A stretch of DNA of 64,000 bases from Chryseobacterium lathyri (GTDB taxonomy: Bacteria > Bacteroidota > Bacteroidia > Flavobacteriales > Weeksellaceae). Position numbers and translations under genes: made by a program. Within the stretch, counting starts at the first letter, position 1; each line of letters starts with the position of its first letter. Below, piece after piece: positions 51,327 through 59,888 of this stretch. Below the pieces are notes generated by a model. The model did not search any database. It had not been told where the DNA came from and saw nothing but the letters and a program-made list of their open reading frames with translations. The stretch covers positions 1,736,001 to 1,800,000 of the forward strand of contig NZ_JAUSSF010000001.1 in the NCBI RefSeq assembly GCF_030812195.1. Reading direction: 5' to 3'.

Positions 51327-52250
51327 GTAAAATTATAAATAATTTGGGTTAGTTTTTCAGAAACTTTCCAAAGTTTTCCGGCTAAATCCTTATCATAGGA
51401 TTTGTCACTTGACCTCACCACTTCAGGATATCCTCGCATGTCATTCATTTTCGTAGGTCCAAAATATTCACTGCTTGCAGCATTTATATCTGTTGCTGCT
51501 CTCAATATGGGTAATGTCCCCATTTCAACACTTTGCGCAAGTATATTGGTAATGATGGACTGAACAAAAAAACCTGAGTGCCTTACAAGATTTGTTTTTG
51601 TATATCCAGGATGTGCAGAAACAACAGTTATATCTATGTTATTGGACTTCAGTTGTCTGTCTAATTCATACGCAAATAATAGGTTTGCCAGCTTGCTTTT
51701 GAGTATAAGCCACATATTTGTTATATCCTTTATCAAAATTAAGGTCATCAAAATAGATATCGGGCTTACCCATTTTTGCCTTATGCTGCCCGCTTGACTG
51801 TATGGCTATACGGGAATTTGGGGTGCTTTTTAATACATCCAAAAGCAGACCTGTCAACAGGAAATGCCCCAGATGATTCGTTCCAAACTGGATTTCAAAG
51901 TTTTGTTTGGTAAGTTCCCGCTTTGCCGGAAACATCACACCGGCATTATTGATGAGCACATCAAGTTGCCTGTACTTATTATGAAACTCTTGAGAGAATT
52001 GATGTATTGACGTAAAGTCAGACAAGTCAAGGTGCATCAGGTCCAGCTTTGCGTTAGCGTTTTTCTTCTTGATCAGGGAAATCGCTTCATTGCCACTTTT
52101 CAGGTTACGGGCAGTCATAATTACGTGAGCTCCCTTACTGCTCAATACCTTTGATGCTTCCAGTCCAAGCCCACTATTTGCACCGGTAATGAGAATTGTT
52201 TTTCCTTGCTGTGAAGGAATATCATCTGCTGTCCAACTTTTTGTTGTCAT
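51323..52250 (-). pseudogene. Short-chain dehydrogenase broken by a +1 frameshift
   Basis: From ATG at 52250 a normal SDR runs for 185 residues: KTILITGANSGLGLEASKVL (cofactor site), INNAGVMFPAKREL, IAIQSSGQHKAKMG with catalytic Ser. At 51697-51700 a run of four A (minus strand) shifts the frame: the text goes AYTQ-KQAGKPIICV-stop, while the next frame continues with SKLANLLFAYELDRQLKS and HPGYTKTNLVRH to the end at 51323. Removing one A restores the YTQSKLANLL catalytic Lys region. It is either a real recent mutation, a phase-variable tract or a sequencing error. It is translationally coupled to the AraC gene. Confidence 0.85.
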
Positions 52251-52279
52251 TTTATATTTTTGATTATTAGGAAGGTTAA

Positions 52280-52345
52280 AAACTTTAAAACTTTAGGAGT
52301 AGCCGATTCTATATATGAAGCATCCTATCCAAAGTTTTAAAGTTT
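52280..52345. promoter_or_regulatory. 15-bp inverted repeat upstream of the broken SDR gene
   Basis: AAACTTTAAAACTTT (52280-52294) and AAAGTTTTAAAGTTT (52331-52345) are perfect inverted copies, 36 bases apart, in front of the frameshifted SDR gene. The left arm with its neighbouring GTAGCC.ATTCT block reappears upstream of the second SDR gene (53250-53279). A regulator-binding site, perhaps for the local AraC protein, is possible. Confidence 0.5.
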
Positions 52346-52370
52346 GTTTATCATTGCATCCAAATTTCTC

Positions 52371-53216
52371 CTATAAAAGGCCAAATTGTGATTTTATGCC
52401 GCCGATAAATGTTGCGTCGTCATATTGCTGACGGTTTGCCATAAGCATTTTGGCATCTTCACCGGCTGTATATCTTAATTGGTCTGTTCCATCTGTTGCG
52501 GCTTTAAAGATTACTTCGGCCACCAAACTTGCGGGGGAAGAGTTTTCAGCCATTGTCGGCATTGCTCCCATCAGGGCATTAACAAGATTTTGGTATTCAG
52601 GGATGCTTTCATCATTACTGAAAACTAAAGACCTGCCGGAAAAATCGGTTGCGATCATCCCCGGCTCAACAATTTTTACCTGTCCGCCAAACTGCGCTAC
52701 TTCATAATTAAGCGATTCTGAAATACCTTCGATGGCAAATTTGGTTCCGTGGTACAATGAACCCATCGGGAAGGTCATTTTGCCTCCGACGGAAGAAATA
52801 TTAATGATAATACCCTTTTTGTTTTGTCTAAAGTGAGGAAGAACGGTCCTGGTAACATCCAAAAGTCCGATAACATTGGTGTTGAATTGTCTCAAAACCT
52901 GGTCCCTGCTAAAAACCTCCAATGGTCCGTATGCACCATAACCAGCATTGTTAAGCAATACATCAATACCTCCAAATTTTTGAATGCCTTCCGTAAATGC
53001 ATTTTGTATAGAATCTAAATCCAAAACATCAAGTTTGGTAACCAAAACATTTTCCAATTGCTTTAATTCTGATTCGTTTTCCGGTTTTCTCATCGTAGCG
53101 ATTACGTTCCAGCCTTTTGACTGAAATAACTTTGCAGTTTCTTTTCCAATGCCACTGCTTGCTCCTGTAATTAAAATCGTTTTGCGATGTTTTGAAGCGA
53201 TGTTGTCTGTTGTCAT
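52371..53216 (-). CDS. Short-chain dehydrogenase/reductase (SDR)
   Basis: A 281-residue classical SDR. The start is the ATG at 53216 (MTTDNIASKHRKTILITGASSGIGKETAKLF); the frame is open for 23 more codons of leader. Cofactor motif TGASSGIG, NNAGYGAYGPLE, catalytic Ser in IINISSVGGKM and Tyr/Lys in GSLYHGTKFAIEGIS are intact. KLDVLDLDSIQNA resembles the acidic/adenine-site segment. The substrate is not known. Its leader shares a block with the upstream region of the frameshifted SDR, so the two may be controlled together. Confidence 0.92.
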   Translation of the reverse strand: MTTDNIASKHRKTILITGASSGIGKETAKLFQSKGWNVIATMRKPENESELKQLENVLVTKLDVLDLDSIQNAFTEGIQKFGGIDVLLNNAGYGAYGPLEVFSRDQVLRQFNTNVIGLLDVTRTVLPHFRQNKKGIIINISSVGGKMTFPMGSLYHGTKFAIEGISESLNYEVAQFGGQVKIVEPGMIATDFSGRSLVFSNDESIPEYQNLVNALMGAMPTMAENSSPASLVAEVIFKAATDGTDQLRYTAGEDAKMLMANRQQYDDATFIGGIKSQFGLL

Positions 53217-53351
53217 TTTTTTTGTTTTTATTATGATACAAAGGTCACCAACTTTAAAACTGTCAGCGTAGCCAATTCTCTGCATGTTGTATCCTAATTA
53301 CGGTTTTTAAGGTGAAAAATTGGTTCTACATGCATCACTAAATCCTGAACC

Positions 53352-53389
53352 AAAAGACGCTGAAATTCTAAGGAATTTCAGCGTCTTTT
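53352..53389. terminator. Strong bidirectional terminator
   Basis: AAAAGACGCTGAAATTC - TAAG - GAATTTCAGCGTCTTTT: perfect 17-bp stem between the hydrolase and SDR genes. Confidence 0.9.
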
Positions 53390-53446
53390 AAACAGCATAG
53401 TTTTTGACGTTGTTATGTTTTAAAAATATTCAAATATCAAAGTATA

Positions 53447-53471
53447 AACGGCATCTTTTGAAGATGCCGTT
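53447..53471 (-). terminator. Terminator of the beta-lactamase-fold hydrolase gene
   Basis: AACGGCATC - TTTTGAA - GATGCCGTT hairpin 10 bases after the hydrolase stop codon on the minus strand. Confidence 0.75.
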
Positions 53472-53480
53472 CATACAATT

Positions 53481-54704
53481 TTACTTTTTAGATTTATTAT
53501 ATGGAGTAAAACGGTCCCACTCCCACGGTGTAAAGGTATCGCCGATCAATTTTTCCAGCAATTCCTTAAATATTCGTTCACCATTTCCGCTGTTACACAT
53601 TATTACGATACCTGTTCGTTTATCTGGGAAACTGATACTGTAATTGCGCCAGCAGTCATCATGGCCACCTTTAAAAAATGCAGTTCCGTACGGTGTATTG
53701 ATAACGCCCCAGCCTAAGCCATATGACAGTTTAATTTTATCATCACGGTGTGTAGTTTCATCGAGCATGGTTGGAAATTCGTATAAAGAACGGATGCGAA
53801 TCTGTGGCCTTAACATCTCTTTAAAAGTTTTGGCACTTAATCCTTTACCGCGCAGAACATAGGAAATAAAGCGAGAATAGTCACTTATGGTTGTAAGCAT
53901 CGATCCTGCTCCCACAGCCTTTCGCGAACGGACTTTGCCGCCAGCGTTTCCATTTTCATCATAACCAATTGCAGAGTTTGCCTCAAATCCAGCTTGCCAT
54001 AGATAACTTGTCCTGTCCATTTTAGCTGGTACAAATAGTTCCTCACGGGCTATCTTTTCGAGATCTTTTCCCAGATATACTTCCTCAATGCGCTGCAGCA
54101 GCTTGAAACCTTCACCGGAATAAGCATAGCGGCTTCCCGGCTCAAAATACAACCGGTTTACCAGGGTTGTATCCCGCATTCCGGTCTTAACATTCATCCA
54201 CCAAACATTCGGCAGACCTGTGGTGTGGCTCAAGCACATTCTTGGGGTAATCTTCTTCCAACGTTCATCTTTTTCGAGTTCCTCATAGTTCCCATACTCA
54301 CTCAGCGGCTTTTTTAAGTAGTAAACCAAAGGTTTATCCAGATCAATGAGACCTTTTTCTACCAACCTCATGTTTATATAGGCGAAAACTGCCTTACTAA
54401 AGGAAGCACCGTACATTACTGTGCTTGTATCCAACGGGATGTTCTTCTCTTTATCTTTGAAACCATAGGCTTTTTGGTAAGCTACCCGGTTATTGTTTAT
54501 TACAGCAAGCTCTAGCCCTTCCACTTTTGCGAGTGACATCAAATATCTAACCGTACTATCAATTTGTGAAACGGATAAGGAAGATCCATCGAGACGTCTT
54601 ACAGTAGTTGTTTGTCCTAAAGCTGCAATGTTAGTTATGGACATTAGCAAGACTATAAGTGCTTTAATGTAAAAGAATTGCTTTTGTAAATGAAGCCTTT
54701 TCAT
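53481..54704 (-). CDS. Secreted serine hydrolase, beta-lactamase (class C/penicillin-binding) fold
   Basis: A 407-residue protein. The start is the ATG at 54704 (MKRLHLQKQFFYIKALIVLLMSITNIAALGQ), which gives a signal peptide. Active-site motifs of the family: SxxK in YGASFSKAVFAYINM, YxG/YSG in SRYAYSGEGFKLLQ, and the third-box GHD in FFKGGHDDCWRNYS (HxG-like). Family members include esterases, D-peptidases and class C beta-lactamases; this one lacks the KTG box of true beta-lactamases as far as I can see. It is located 35 bases after the methyltransferase gene in an accessory block. Confidence 0.9.
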   Translation of the reverse strand: MKRLHLQKQFFYIKALIVLLMSITNIAALGQTTTVRRLDGSSLSVSQIDSTVRYLMSLAKVEGLELAVINNNRVAYQKAYGFKDKEKNIPLDTSTVMYGASFSKAVFAYINMRLVEKGLIDLDKPLVYYLKKPLSEYGNYEELEKDERWKKITPRMCLSHTTGLPNVWWMNVKTGMRDTTLVNRLYFEPGSRYAYSGEGFKLLQRIEEVYLGKDLEKIAREELFVPAKMDRTSYLWQAGFEANSAIGYDENGNAGGKVRSRKAVGAGSMLTTISDYSRFISYVLRGKGLSAKTFKEMLRPQIRIRSLYEFPTMLDETTHRDDKIKLSYGLGWGVINTPYGTAFFKGGHDDCWRNYSISFPDKRTGIVIMCNSGNGERIFKELLEKLIGDTFTPWEWDRFTPYNKSKK

Positions 54705-54739
54705 ATTTATAAATTTTGGAGATTTATACCTATTAACTT

Positions 54740-55546
54740 TTATTTTTTTGCTGCCAGCATGATATGAGGACTGAAACATAGCAGTTCCCGATCCCGTTCT
54801 GTTAATTGAATCATTTCCAGAAGTTTATTTTTTTTCGCCATTTCTGCCCAGCTTTCAAAAAATTTACTGTCCATCCAGGCAATTCCTTCCACAGGCAATA
54901 AATCAAACTGTTCAAATCCTGCCATTTTAAACTCAGCAATTAAGTCAGAGGGCCTGTGGCAGAAACCTTTAGGAAGCATTAACGGATATTCTTCGGGAGG
55001 GAAGTGATCACCGGACTGTAGTTCGCTAATGCACATGGAAAAGAGCTTTTGATCATGGATAAGGCCACTTTGCAGAGTTGCTATTGTGGATGCAGAATGA
55101 GTTATGGCAAACCCTAAAAGAACACCATCTTTTTTTAATATTCTTCTGGCTTCTTTAAGTGCAGCCAAACGTTCGTCCTGCTCTTGTAAATGATAGAGAG
55201 GTCCATGAAGAATTACCAGTTCTTGGCTTAAATCAGCTAATGGTAATTTACGTGCCTCCCCTTGTAAACATTTGAAATGAAAACTTCGCGCTGAGCGTTT
55301 TTTGGCCTGCTCAATATGCTTTTTTACCGGGTCTATTAAAGTTACATCATGTCCCATTCCCGCAAGCCACTGTGCATAATGACCTGGGCCTCCGCCGACA
55401 TCTGCAATGTGAGATGATTTATTGAGATAACGGTTGATTAATATTTTAGTACGTTCAAACTCCAACGGACCTAAGCCGGTTGAAAGTCTATTTTCTTCTT
55501 GCCTTTTAGTGTAAAAGCTATCGATTGAAGGATCTATAAGATTCAT
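54740..55546 (-). CDS. Class I SAM-dependent methyltransferase
   Basis: A 268-residue methyltransferase. Motif I is HIADVGGGPGHYAQWLAGMGHDVTLIDPV, then LQGEARKLPLAD, LVILHGPLYHLQEQDERLAALKEARRILKKDGVLLGF, the usual order for methyltransf_11/25-type small-molecule enzymes. It starts MNLIDPSIDSFYTKRQEENR. It heads an operon with the serine hydrolase on the minus strand. A related set (methyltransferase with a hydrolase and a nearby macrolide-esterase-like gene) would fit drug or toxin inactivation, but the substrate is unknown. Confidence 0.92.
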   Translation of the reverse strand: MNLIDPSIDSFYTKRQEENRLSTGLGPLEFERTKILINRYLNKSSHIADVGGGPGHYAQWLAGMGHDVTLIDPVKKHIEQAKKRSARSFHFKCLQGEARKLPLADLSQELVILHGPLYHLQEQDERLAALKEARRILKKDGVLLGFAITHSASTIATLQSGLIHDQKLFSMCISELQSGDHFPPEEYPLMLPKGFCHRPSDLIAEFKMAGFEQFDLLPVEGIAWMDSKFFESWAEMAKKNKLLEMIQLTERDRELLCFSPHIMLAAKK

Positions 55547-56128
55547 ATTGTTTCATTAAAATTAATATAGAGTTTGTTGACCGGTCTTGGAAAAGGCCGG
55601 CAATAATGACGTAGAACACGTCTGATAATATTTAAGAAACAATTTTGATACTGTAAATATAACAAAGATTTCAAGTACATAGAAATCTCTTATTATAATT
55701 TCCTTATTTTATGGAGTGCTTTATATTTTGTACTGCATTTGCTGAATACCATAAAATAGTTTCGGAAATTCCGGAAAGATTATCGCACAAAAGAATGATT
55801 TCTTACCATCCATATACTTTCAATAAGGCGGCTTAGACATTCATGCGGCGACAAAGAGATATATTCCAAATCAGCTTTCAAAAGACAGCACAAAATTAAA
55901 TTTAATTAAAATATTAAGAGGACAACCCAAGACAATAAGAGTCAATCACTCCTCATAGCAAATATAATGAATGTGATATAACATATCCTGCAAAGAAGCA
56001 CTGCCGAATTTCTCATGGCATCATTTTCATTATTTATACAAATAGTTCACACTAAATAGTAACATTACTTACCAAATCAATACCTATTAAAGGAAACTGA
56101 CACAATCGATAACTATGTAATTCAATTC
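55547..56128. other. 582-base intergenic region between divergent operons
   Basis: AT-rich, no gene or tRNA found. A small hairpin (CCGGTC - TTGGAAAA - GGCCGG) lies at 55581-55600 near the methyltransferase start. No clear TAnnTTTG box was identified for either operon. Confidence 0.5.
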
Positions 56129-57406
56129 ATGAAGAAAATACTATATGCTTTCATACTTTCTGTTATTGCAATTTTTGTTCTGAATAAAATGGTTTATCAG
56201 GAGGTTCCCCAAAAAGAACAACAGAAGCTGCTTTCTGAAATTCAGCATTATCAGCATCCCATTAAGAGTATTTCTATGGAATACCGTGACAACAGTGACC
56301 TGAAGGTACTTGATTCTGTGCTAAAGGACAATAAAGTTTTGATGCTGGGAGAAAATACGCATTTTGACGGTGCTACTTCAGAGGCAAAAAGCAGGCTGAT
56401 CAAATATCTTCATGAAAACCTGGGCTATGATGTAGTTTTGTATGAAGCAGGACAATATGATACCTGGATGATGAACAGGGAAATGAATAGCCACAGCATG
56501 AAGATTCCTACAGATTCTATAGGGAGCCTCGGTCTTTTCTGGTTCTGGTGGGCAAGCACTGAAACAAGACCGCTTATCCAATATTATCAGAAGACTAAAA
56601 TCTCCGGTACTCCCATTGAACTTGGTGGTTTTGACATTCAGTTTTCCGGAAACGCCCTTTCCGGCAGACGTGGTAAGCTTTTAAAAGAATTTCTGGGCAA
56701 GAACAAGATCAATATTAACAGCTTTCCAGTTTTTAATAAAAACATTAATGATCTTGACAATCTCACCTTTGACTATTATACCAATAAGGTGTTTAAAGGA
56801 AATCAAAAAAATGAGTTCCTCCGTGAAATCAGCAAGCTTGAACAATCAGTTTTAAAGCTGGAGAAAACGCCAGAAAACATAATATATGCTCAATATTTAC
56901 ATGATATGAAAAATAATTTTCATAAGTCATGGAAATACAAACCCGGATCAATGCCAAGCATGCAGTTCAGAGATTCCCTGATGGCCAGAAATCTTATTTA
57001 TCAGATTGATTCTGTGTACAAGGGTAAAAAGGTCATCGTATGGTCTTCCAATATCCATACTTTCGCAGAAAGGTATGATAAAGGCTATCTTCCATTGGGA
57101 TTCTATATCAAGAATAAATATGGTAAAGCTTCTTATATGATCGGCTTTTCATCATACGCTAAAAAGAGTGATAAGGGTATTCTTATTAATAAACCAGGGA
57201 AATTTGCTATTGAAAATGTATTTCATAGGACCAAAACGCCTTACTTTTTTATAAACCTGAGGGATATTCCGGAAAGCTCACTTTTGAGAAAGGAATTTGT
57301 CTCAACTGCCAATCAGGGAATTGATCAGAAGAGGACCTGGAGCCGCTCTTTTGACGGAATATTTTATATAGACACCAATACTTTATTAACACCAATCAAT
57401 AAATAA
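56129..57406 (+). CDS. Erythromycin esterase family protein
   Basis: A 425-residue protein with an N-terminal anchor (ILYAFILSVIAIFVLNKMVY). Family motifs: VLMLGENTHFDGATSEAKSRL with the first catalytic Glu/His, DVVLYEAGQYDTWMMN with the next Glu, and IVWSSNIHTFAERYD with the His near the C-terminal half. EreA-type enzymes open the macrolide lactone ring; many membrane-anchored relatives have other or unknown substrates. The stop codon shares a base with the ABC ATPase start (TAATG), so esterase and ABC exporter are one operon. Substrate here is not known. Confidence 0.9.
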   Translation: MKKILYAFILSVIAIFVLNKMVYQEVPQKEQQKLLSEIQHYQHPIKSISMEYRDNSDLKVLDSVLKDNKVLMLGENTHFDGATSEAKSRLIKYLHENLGYDVVLYEAGQYDTWMMNREMNSHSMKIPTDSIGSLGLFWFWWASTETRPLIQYYQKTKISGTPIELGGFDIQFSGNALSGRRGKLLKEFLGKNKININSFPVFNKNINDLDNLTFDYYTNKVFKGNQKNEFLREISKLEQSVLKLEKTPENIIYAQYLHDMKNNFHKSWKYKPGSMPSMQFRDSLMARNLIYQIDSVYKGKKVIVWSSNIHTFAERYDKGYLPLGFYIKNKYGKASYMIGFSSYAKKSDKGILINKPGKFAIENVFHRTKTPYFFINLRDIPESSLLRKEFVSTANQGIDQKRTWSRSFDGIFYIDTNTLLTPINK

Positions 57407-58308
57407 TGGAAAGCATAAAAACGCAGGACCTTAGTTATAAGATAGGCTCTAAGACCATTTTAAACAACATCAGTCTGAATGTTCCGGAAGGCAGCATTTA
57501 TGGCTACCTGGGAAGGAACGGAGCAGGAAAATCGACCACAATAAAACTTCTTTTAGGACTTTTGGAGGAATCCGGTGATAAAATTTTCATTCAGAATAAA
57601 AGTTTAAAACAGAGTCGTACAGAGATTTTTGCCTCAACTGGAAATCTGATAGAATCTCCCTGTTTTTACACTAAGCTGACAGTTTTTGAAAATTTAAAAT
57701 ACCTGGATATTATTTACGGAAAGGGAACTAAAAGAATTGATGAAGTTCTGGAGCTCGTAGATCTGCATAAAGAGAAAAAAAAGAAGGCCAGCGCTTTATC
57801 AATGGGTATGAAACAGCGTCTTGGAATTGCCATGGCTATATTTCATGATCCAAAGTTGCTGATTCTGGATGAGCCTTTAAACGGTCTTGATCCGCAGGGT
57901 ATTTTTGAGATGCGAAAACTTTTTCAGAATCTGAACGATCAGGGAAAAACGATCTTCCTTTCGAGCCATATTCTGAGTGAACTGGAAAAAACCGCTACTC
58001 ACATCGGAATCATTGAAAGCGGAAAAATGATTTTTCAGGGCACAAAAAACCAACTTTTGAGCCAGGTTGAAAGAGAGATCATTTTAAAAGTAAACAATGG
58101 AGAAAAAGCTATATCCGTACTACAGGGAACTTTTTCTGCTTCCCATAATGAACTGAATAAAATTTCAGTAAAAATCAATGACGATCTGGAATTCAGCATG
58201 CTTCTGAAAACTATGACCGGAAATGATATTGAAATTTATGATATAGAATCTCAAAGTGCCAATCTTGAGCAGATCTTTATTAACCTAATTTCGAAAAACC
58301 ATGACTAA
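57406..58308 (+). CDS. ABC transporter ATP-binding protein (ABC-2/BcrA type)
   Basis: A 300-residue ATPase. Walker A GRNGAGKST (36-44), signature LSMGMKQRLGIAMA, Walker B LLILDEPLNGLDPQG and the switch His in FLSSHILSE are all intact. The C-terminal 80 residues are a regulatory extension as in the DrrA/BcrA group. It pairs with the next gene, a six-helix permease that overlaps it by 8 bases. Such pairs export antibiotics or lantibiotics, or move lipids. Confidence 0.94.
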   Translation: MESIKTQDLSYKIGSKTILNNISLNVPEGSIYGYLGRNGAGKSTTIKLLLGLLEESGDKIFIQNKSLKQSRTEIFASTGNLIESPCFYTKLTVFENLKYLDIIYGKGTKRIDEVLELVDLHKEKKKKASALSMGMKQRLGIAMAIFHDPKLLILDEPLNGLDPQGIFEMRKLFQNLNDQGKTIFLSSHILSELEKTATHIGIIESGKMIFQGTKNQLLSQVEREIILKVNNGEKAISVLQGTFSASHNELNKISVKINDDLEFSMLLKTMTGNDIEIYDIESQSANLEQIFINLISKNHD

Positions 58309-59065
58309 TACTTTCTATAAAGCTTTTTCATCCGAACAGTATAAACTCTCTAAAAATAAAGAGATTTTTGGAGTATTTCTGATTCCCGCTTTTGTCATTT
58401 TAGCCATTACCTTTTACATTGCATATGATGTTATCAGTTCAGGAGCAACAGAAAGCACTGCCAATCCGTGGAAATACACACTGGGAAGGTATGTATTTAT
58501 GTTTTTTTATTTGCTGTACCCTATTTTGGTTTGTCTTTTTGTGCATGCCTGCTGTGATGTGGAATACCGGAATAATAATTATAAGATCTTATTTACCATT
58601 CCCGTTTCGAAGTCGAAAATCTTTTTTTCTAAAGCTCTATTTATCCTGATTACGGTTCTGTTATCCATATTACTGTCGTATATTGTATTTCTGGGAAGCG
58701 GTTATTTTCTGGGAAAATTTTTTCCTGATCTGGGCTATCAGAACTATGATTATAGGAAGGTTATATTTTATGTTTTCTTAAAGTTTTATATCACGCTTTC
58801 CGCTATTGCCATGGTACAGTTTGCACTAAGTCTGGTATTCAAAAACTTTATTTATCCTATTGGATTCGGCATGTTCATGCTTTTGTTCACAGCAATGGTT
58901 AAAGACAAGGAATTTTCAGATTTTTTAGTGTACACCGGAGGTTATAAATCCTTAGAAAATTTCCTAAATGAAAATATTCATTTTGAAAAACTGGATTACT
59001 GCAATATAGCTGCAGTATTTGTTTTTATTGTGATGAGCTTTTATTTGTTTGTGAGAAGGAAGTAA
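58301..59065 (+). CDS. ABC-2 type permease
   Basis: A 254-residue membrane protein with six predicted helices (for example GVFLIPAFVILAITFYIAY; YVFMFFYLLYPILVCLFVHA; ILITVLLSILLSYIVFLGSG; VFVFIVMSFYLFV). The soluble loop CDVEYRNNNYKILFTIPVSKSKIFFSKAL is typical of BcrB/LanE-type permeases, where YRNNxYKxLFTxPVSK links to the ATPase. It overlaps the ATPase gene by 8 bases and completes a three-gene esterase-ABC operon. Confidence 0.9.
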   Translation: MTNTFYKAFSSEQYKLSKNKEIFGVFLIPAFVILAITFYIAYDVISSGATESTANPWKYTLGRYVFMFFYLLYPILVCLFVHACCDVEYRNNNYKILFTIPVSKSKIFFSKALFILITVLLSILLSYIVFLGSGYFLGKFFPDLGYQNYDYRKVIFYVFLKFYITLSAIAMVQFALSLVFKNFIYPIGFGMFMLLFTAMVKDKEFSDFLVYTGGYKSLENFLNENIHFEKLDYCNIAAVFVFIVMSFYLFVRRK

Positions 59066-59262
59066 AGTTAATTCAAAAAGATTGTAAATCGGACATTTGA
59101 AAGATTTTAAACACAGACCGATTACATAAAACACTGATATTTAATAAACAATACCATTTGATTTCAGAAAACAGTTGTTCTCTGTGTCTATTAGTGTTTT
59201 GTAAGGCTGATTAATAATTCAATATTTTTTCAAATTTCTCTTTTTTATTTAAAAAAAGTTAC

Positions 59263-59270
59263 TATCTTTG
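59263..59270 (+). promoter_or_regulatory. -7 box (TATCTTTG) of the second tRNA cluster
   Basis: TATCTTTG followed by CACTCGC, the same context as the promoter of the first tRNA cluster (TATATTTGCACTCGC), 44 bases before tRNA-Pro copy 2. Confidence 0.7.
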
Positions 59271-59313
59271 CACTCGCTAAAACGAAGTAAAATTCGCTTA
59301 GATGATCATTAAT

Positions 59314-59388
59314 CGGGGCGTAGCGTAGTCCGGTCATCGCGCCTGGTTTGGGACCAGGAGGTCGCAGGTTCGAATCCTGCCGCCCCGA
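59314..59388 (+). tRNA. tRNA-Pro (UGG), copy 2
   Basis: Exact duplicate of the gene at 49882-49956; anticodon TGG in CTGGTTTGGGACCAG. Confidence 0.96.
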
Positions 59389-59421
59389 CTGTTTTAGTAA
59401 TTTTTCTCAAAATTATTTAAT

Positions 59422-59495
59422 GGGTGCGTAGCTCAGCTGGATAGAGCATCTGCCTTCTAAGCAGACGGTCAAAGGTTCGAATCCTTTCGCGCTCA
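59422..59495 (+). tRNA. tRNA-Arg (UCU), copy 2
   Basis: Exact duplicate of the gene at 49990-50063; anticodon TCT in CTGCCTTCTAAGCAG. Confidence 0.95.
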
Positions 59496-59498
59496 CTT

Positions 59499-59533
59499 AA
59501 AGAGACAACTATTTGATAGTTGTCTCTTTTTTA
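59499..59533 (+). terminator. Terminator after the second tRNA cluster
   Basis: AAAGAGACAACTA - TTTGA - TAGTTGTCTCTTT perfect 13-bp stem plus T tract, different from the terminator of the first cluster. Confidence 0.9.
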
Positions 59534-59596
59534 TACCCATAAAAATCTATAACCCAAACTTTTACACCTGGGATATTTAGAGTTCGATTTTTGAAG

Positions 59597-59846
59597 CTAG
59601 AATTCCTCTATTACTTGTTTGAAATTATCTAGAAGAGCCTCAATATATTTCCTATAGGACTTTTCCGCAAATTCGAAATCTCCTTAGGGATATAGTGTCT
59701 TTCGTCAAGCTTCAAGATCACCATCTAACAGTGTCAGATTAATAAATCCTAATGGCGCCTTATTAGTATACTTACCTACCCATTAGTTTCGCCCGACGAA
59801 TCCAATTTGCTGCATTCCGGGTTCTTGTTAGCAGTAAATATATTCA
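59597..59846 (-). pseudogene. Decayed gene with several in-frame stops
   Basis: One minus-strand frame reads EYIYC-stop-QEPGMQQIGFVGRN-stop, then WVGKYTNKAPLGFINLT and LLDGDLEA, stop, RKTLYP, stop, GDFEFAEKSYRKYIEALL and DNFKQVIEEF, ending at 59597. The segments between stops look like real protein (amphipathic C-terminal helix, aromatic-rich start) and stay in one frame, so this is a gene destroyed by point mutations rather than random sequence. I do not recognise the family. It lies in the 389 bases between the second tRNA cluster and the AraC gene, where no intact gene exists. Confidence 0.6.
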
Positions 59847-59888
59847 TAAAAAAAGCTTTAGGAGTTTAGATTATTCGGTAATAGTTCC

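Larger units (their letters stand above)
59313..59499. repeat. 187-bp direct repeat, right copy (tRNA-Pro + spacer + tRNA-Arg)
   Basis: Identical to 49881-50067, including the spacer. Outside this stretch the two loci share only a short promoter-like block, and the right copy lacks tRNA-Ser. Confidence 0.95.

Noticed and set aside
51323..51751. 142-codon frame as a separate small SDR-like gene
   Set aside because: Its first 19 codons are the out-of-frame reading of the upstream SDR and it lacks the cofactor site; it is the C-terminal half of the frameshifted gene.
55581..55600. CCGGTC...GGCCGG hairpin as a riboswitch or terminator
   Set aside because: Too short, no T tract and no conserved riboswitch elements; it may be an operator but nothing supports that further.
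49770..59499. Island interpreted as a prophage or integrative element
   Set aside because: No integrase, recombinase, capsid, mobilisation or replication gene lies between the tRNA repeats; only the repeat-flanked layout supports mobility.
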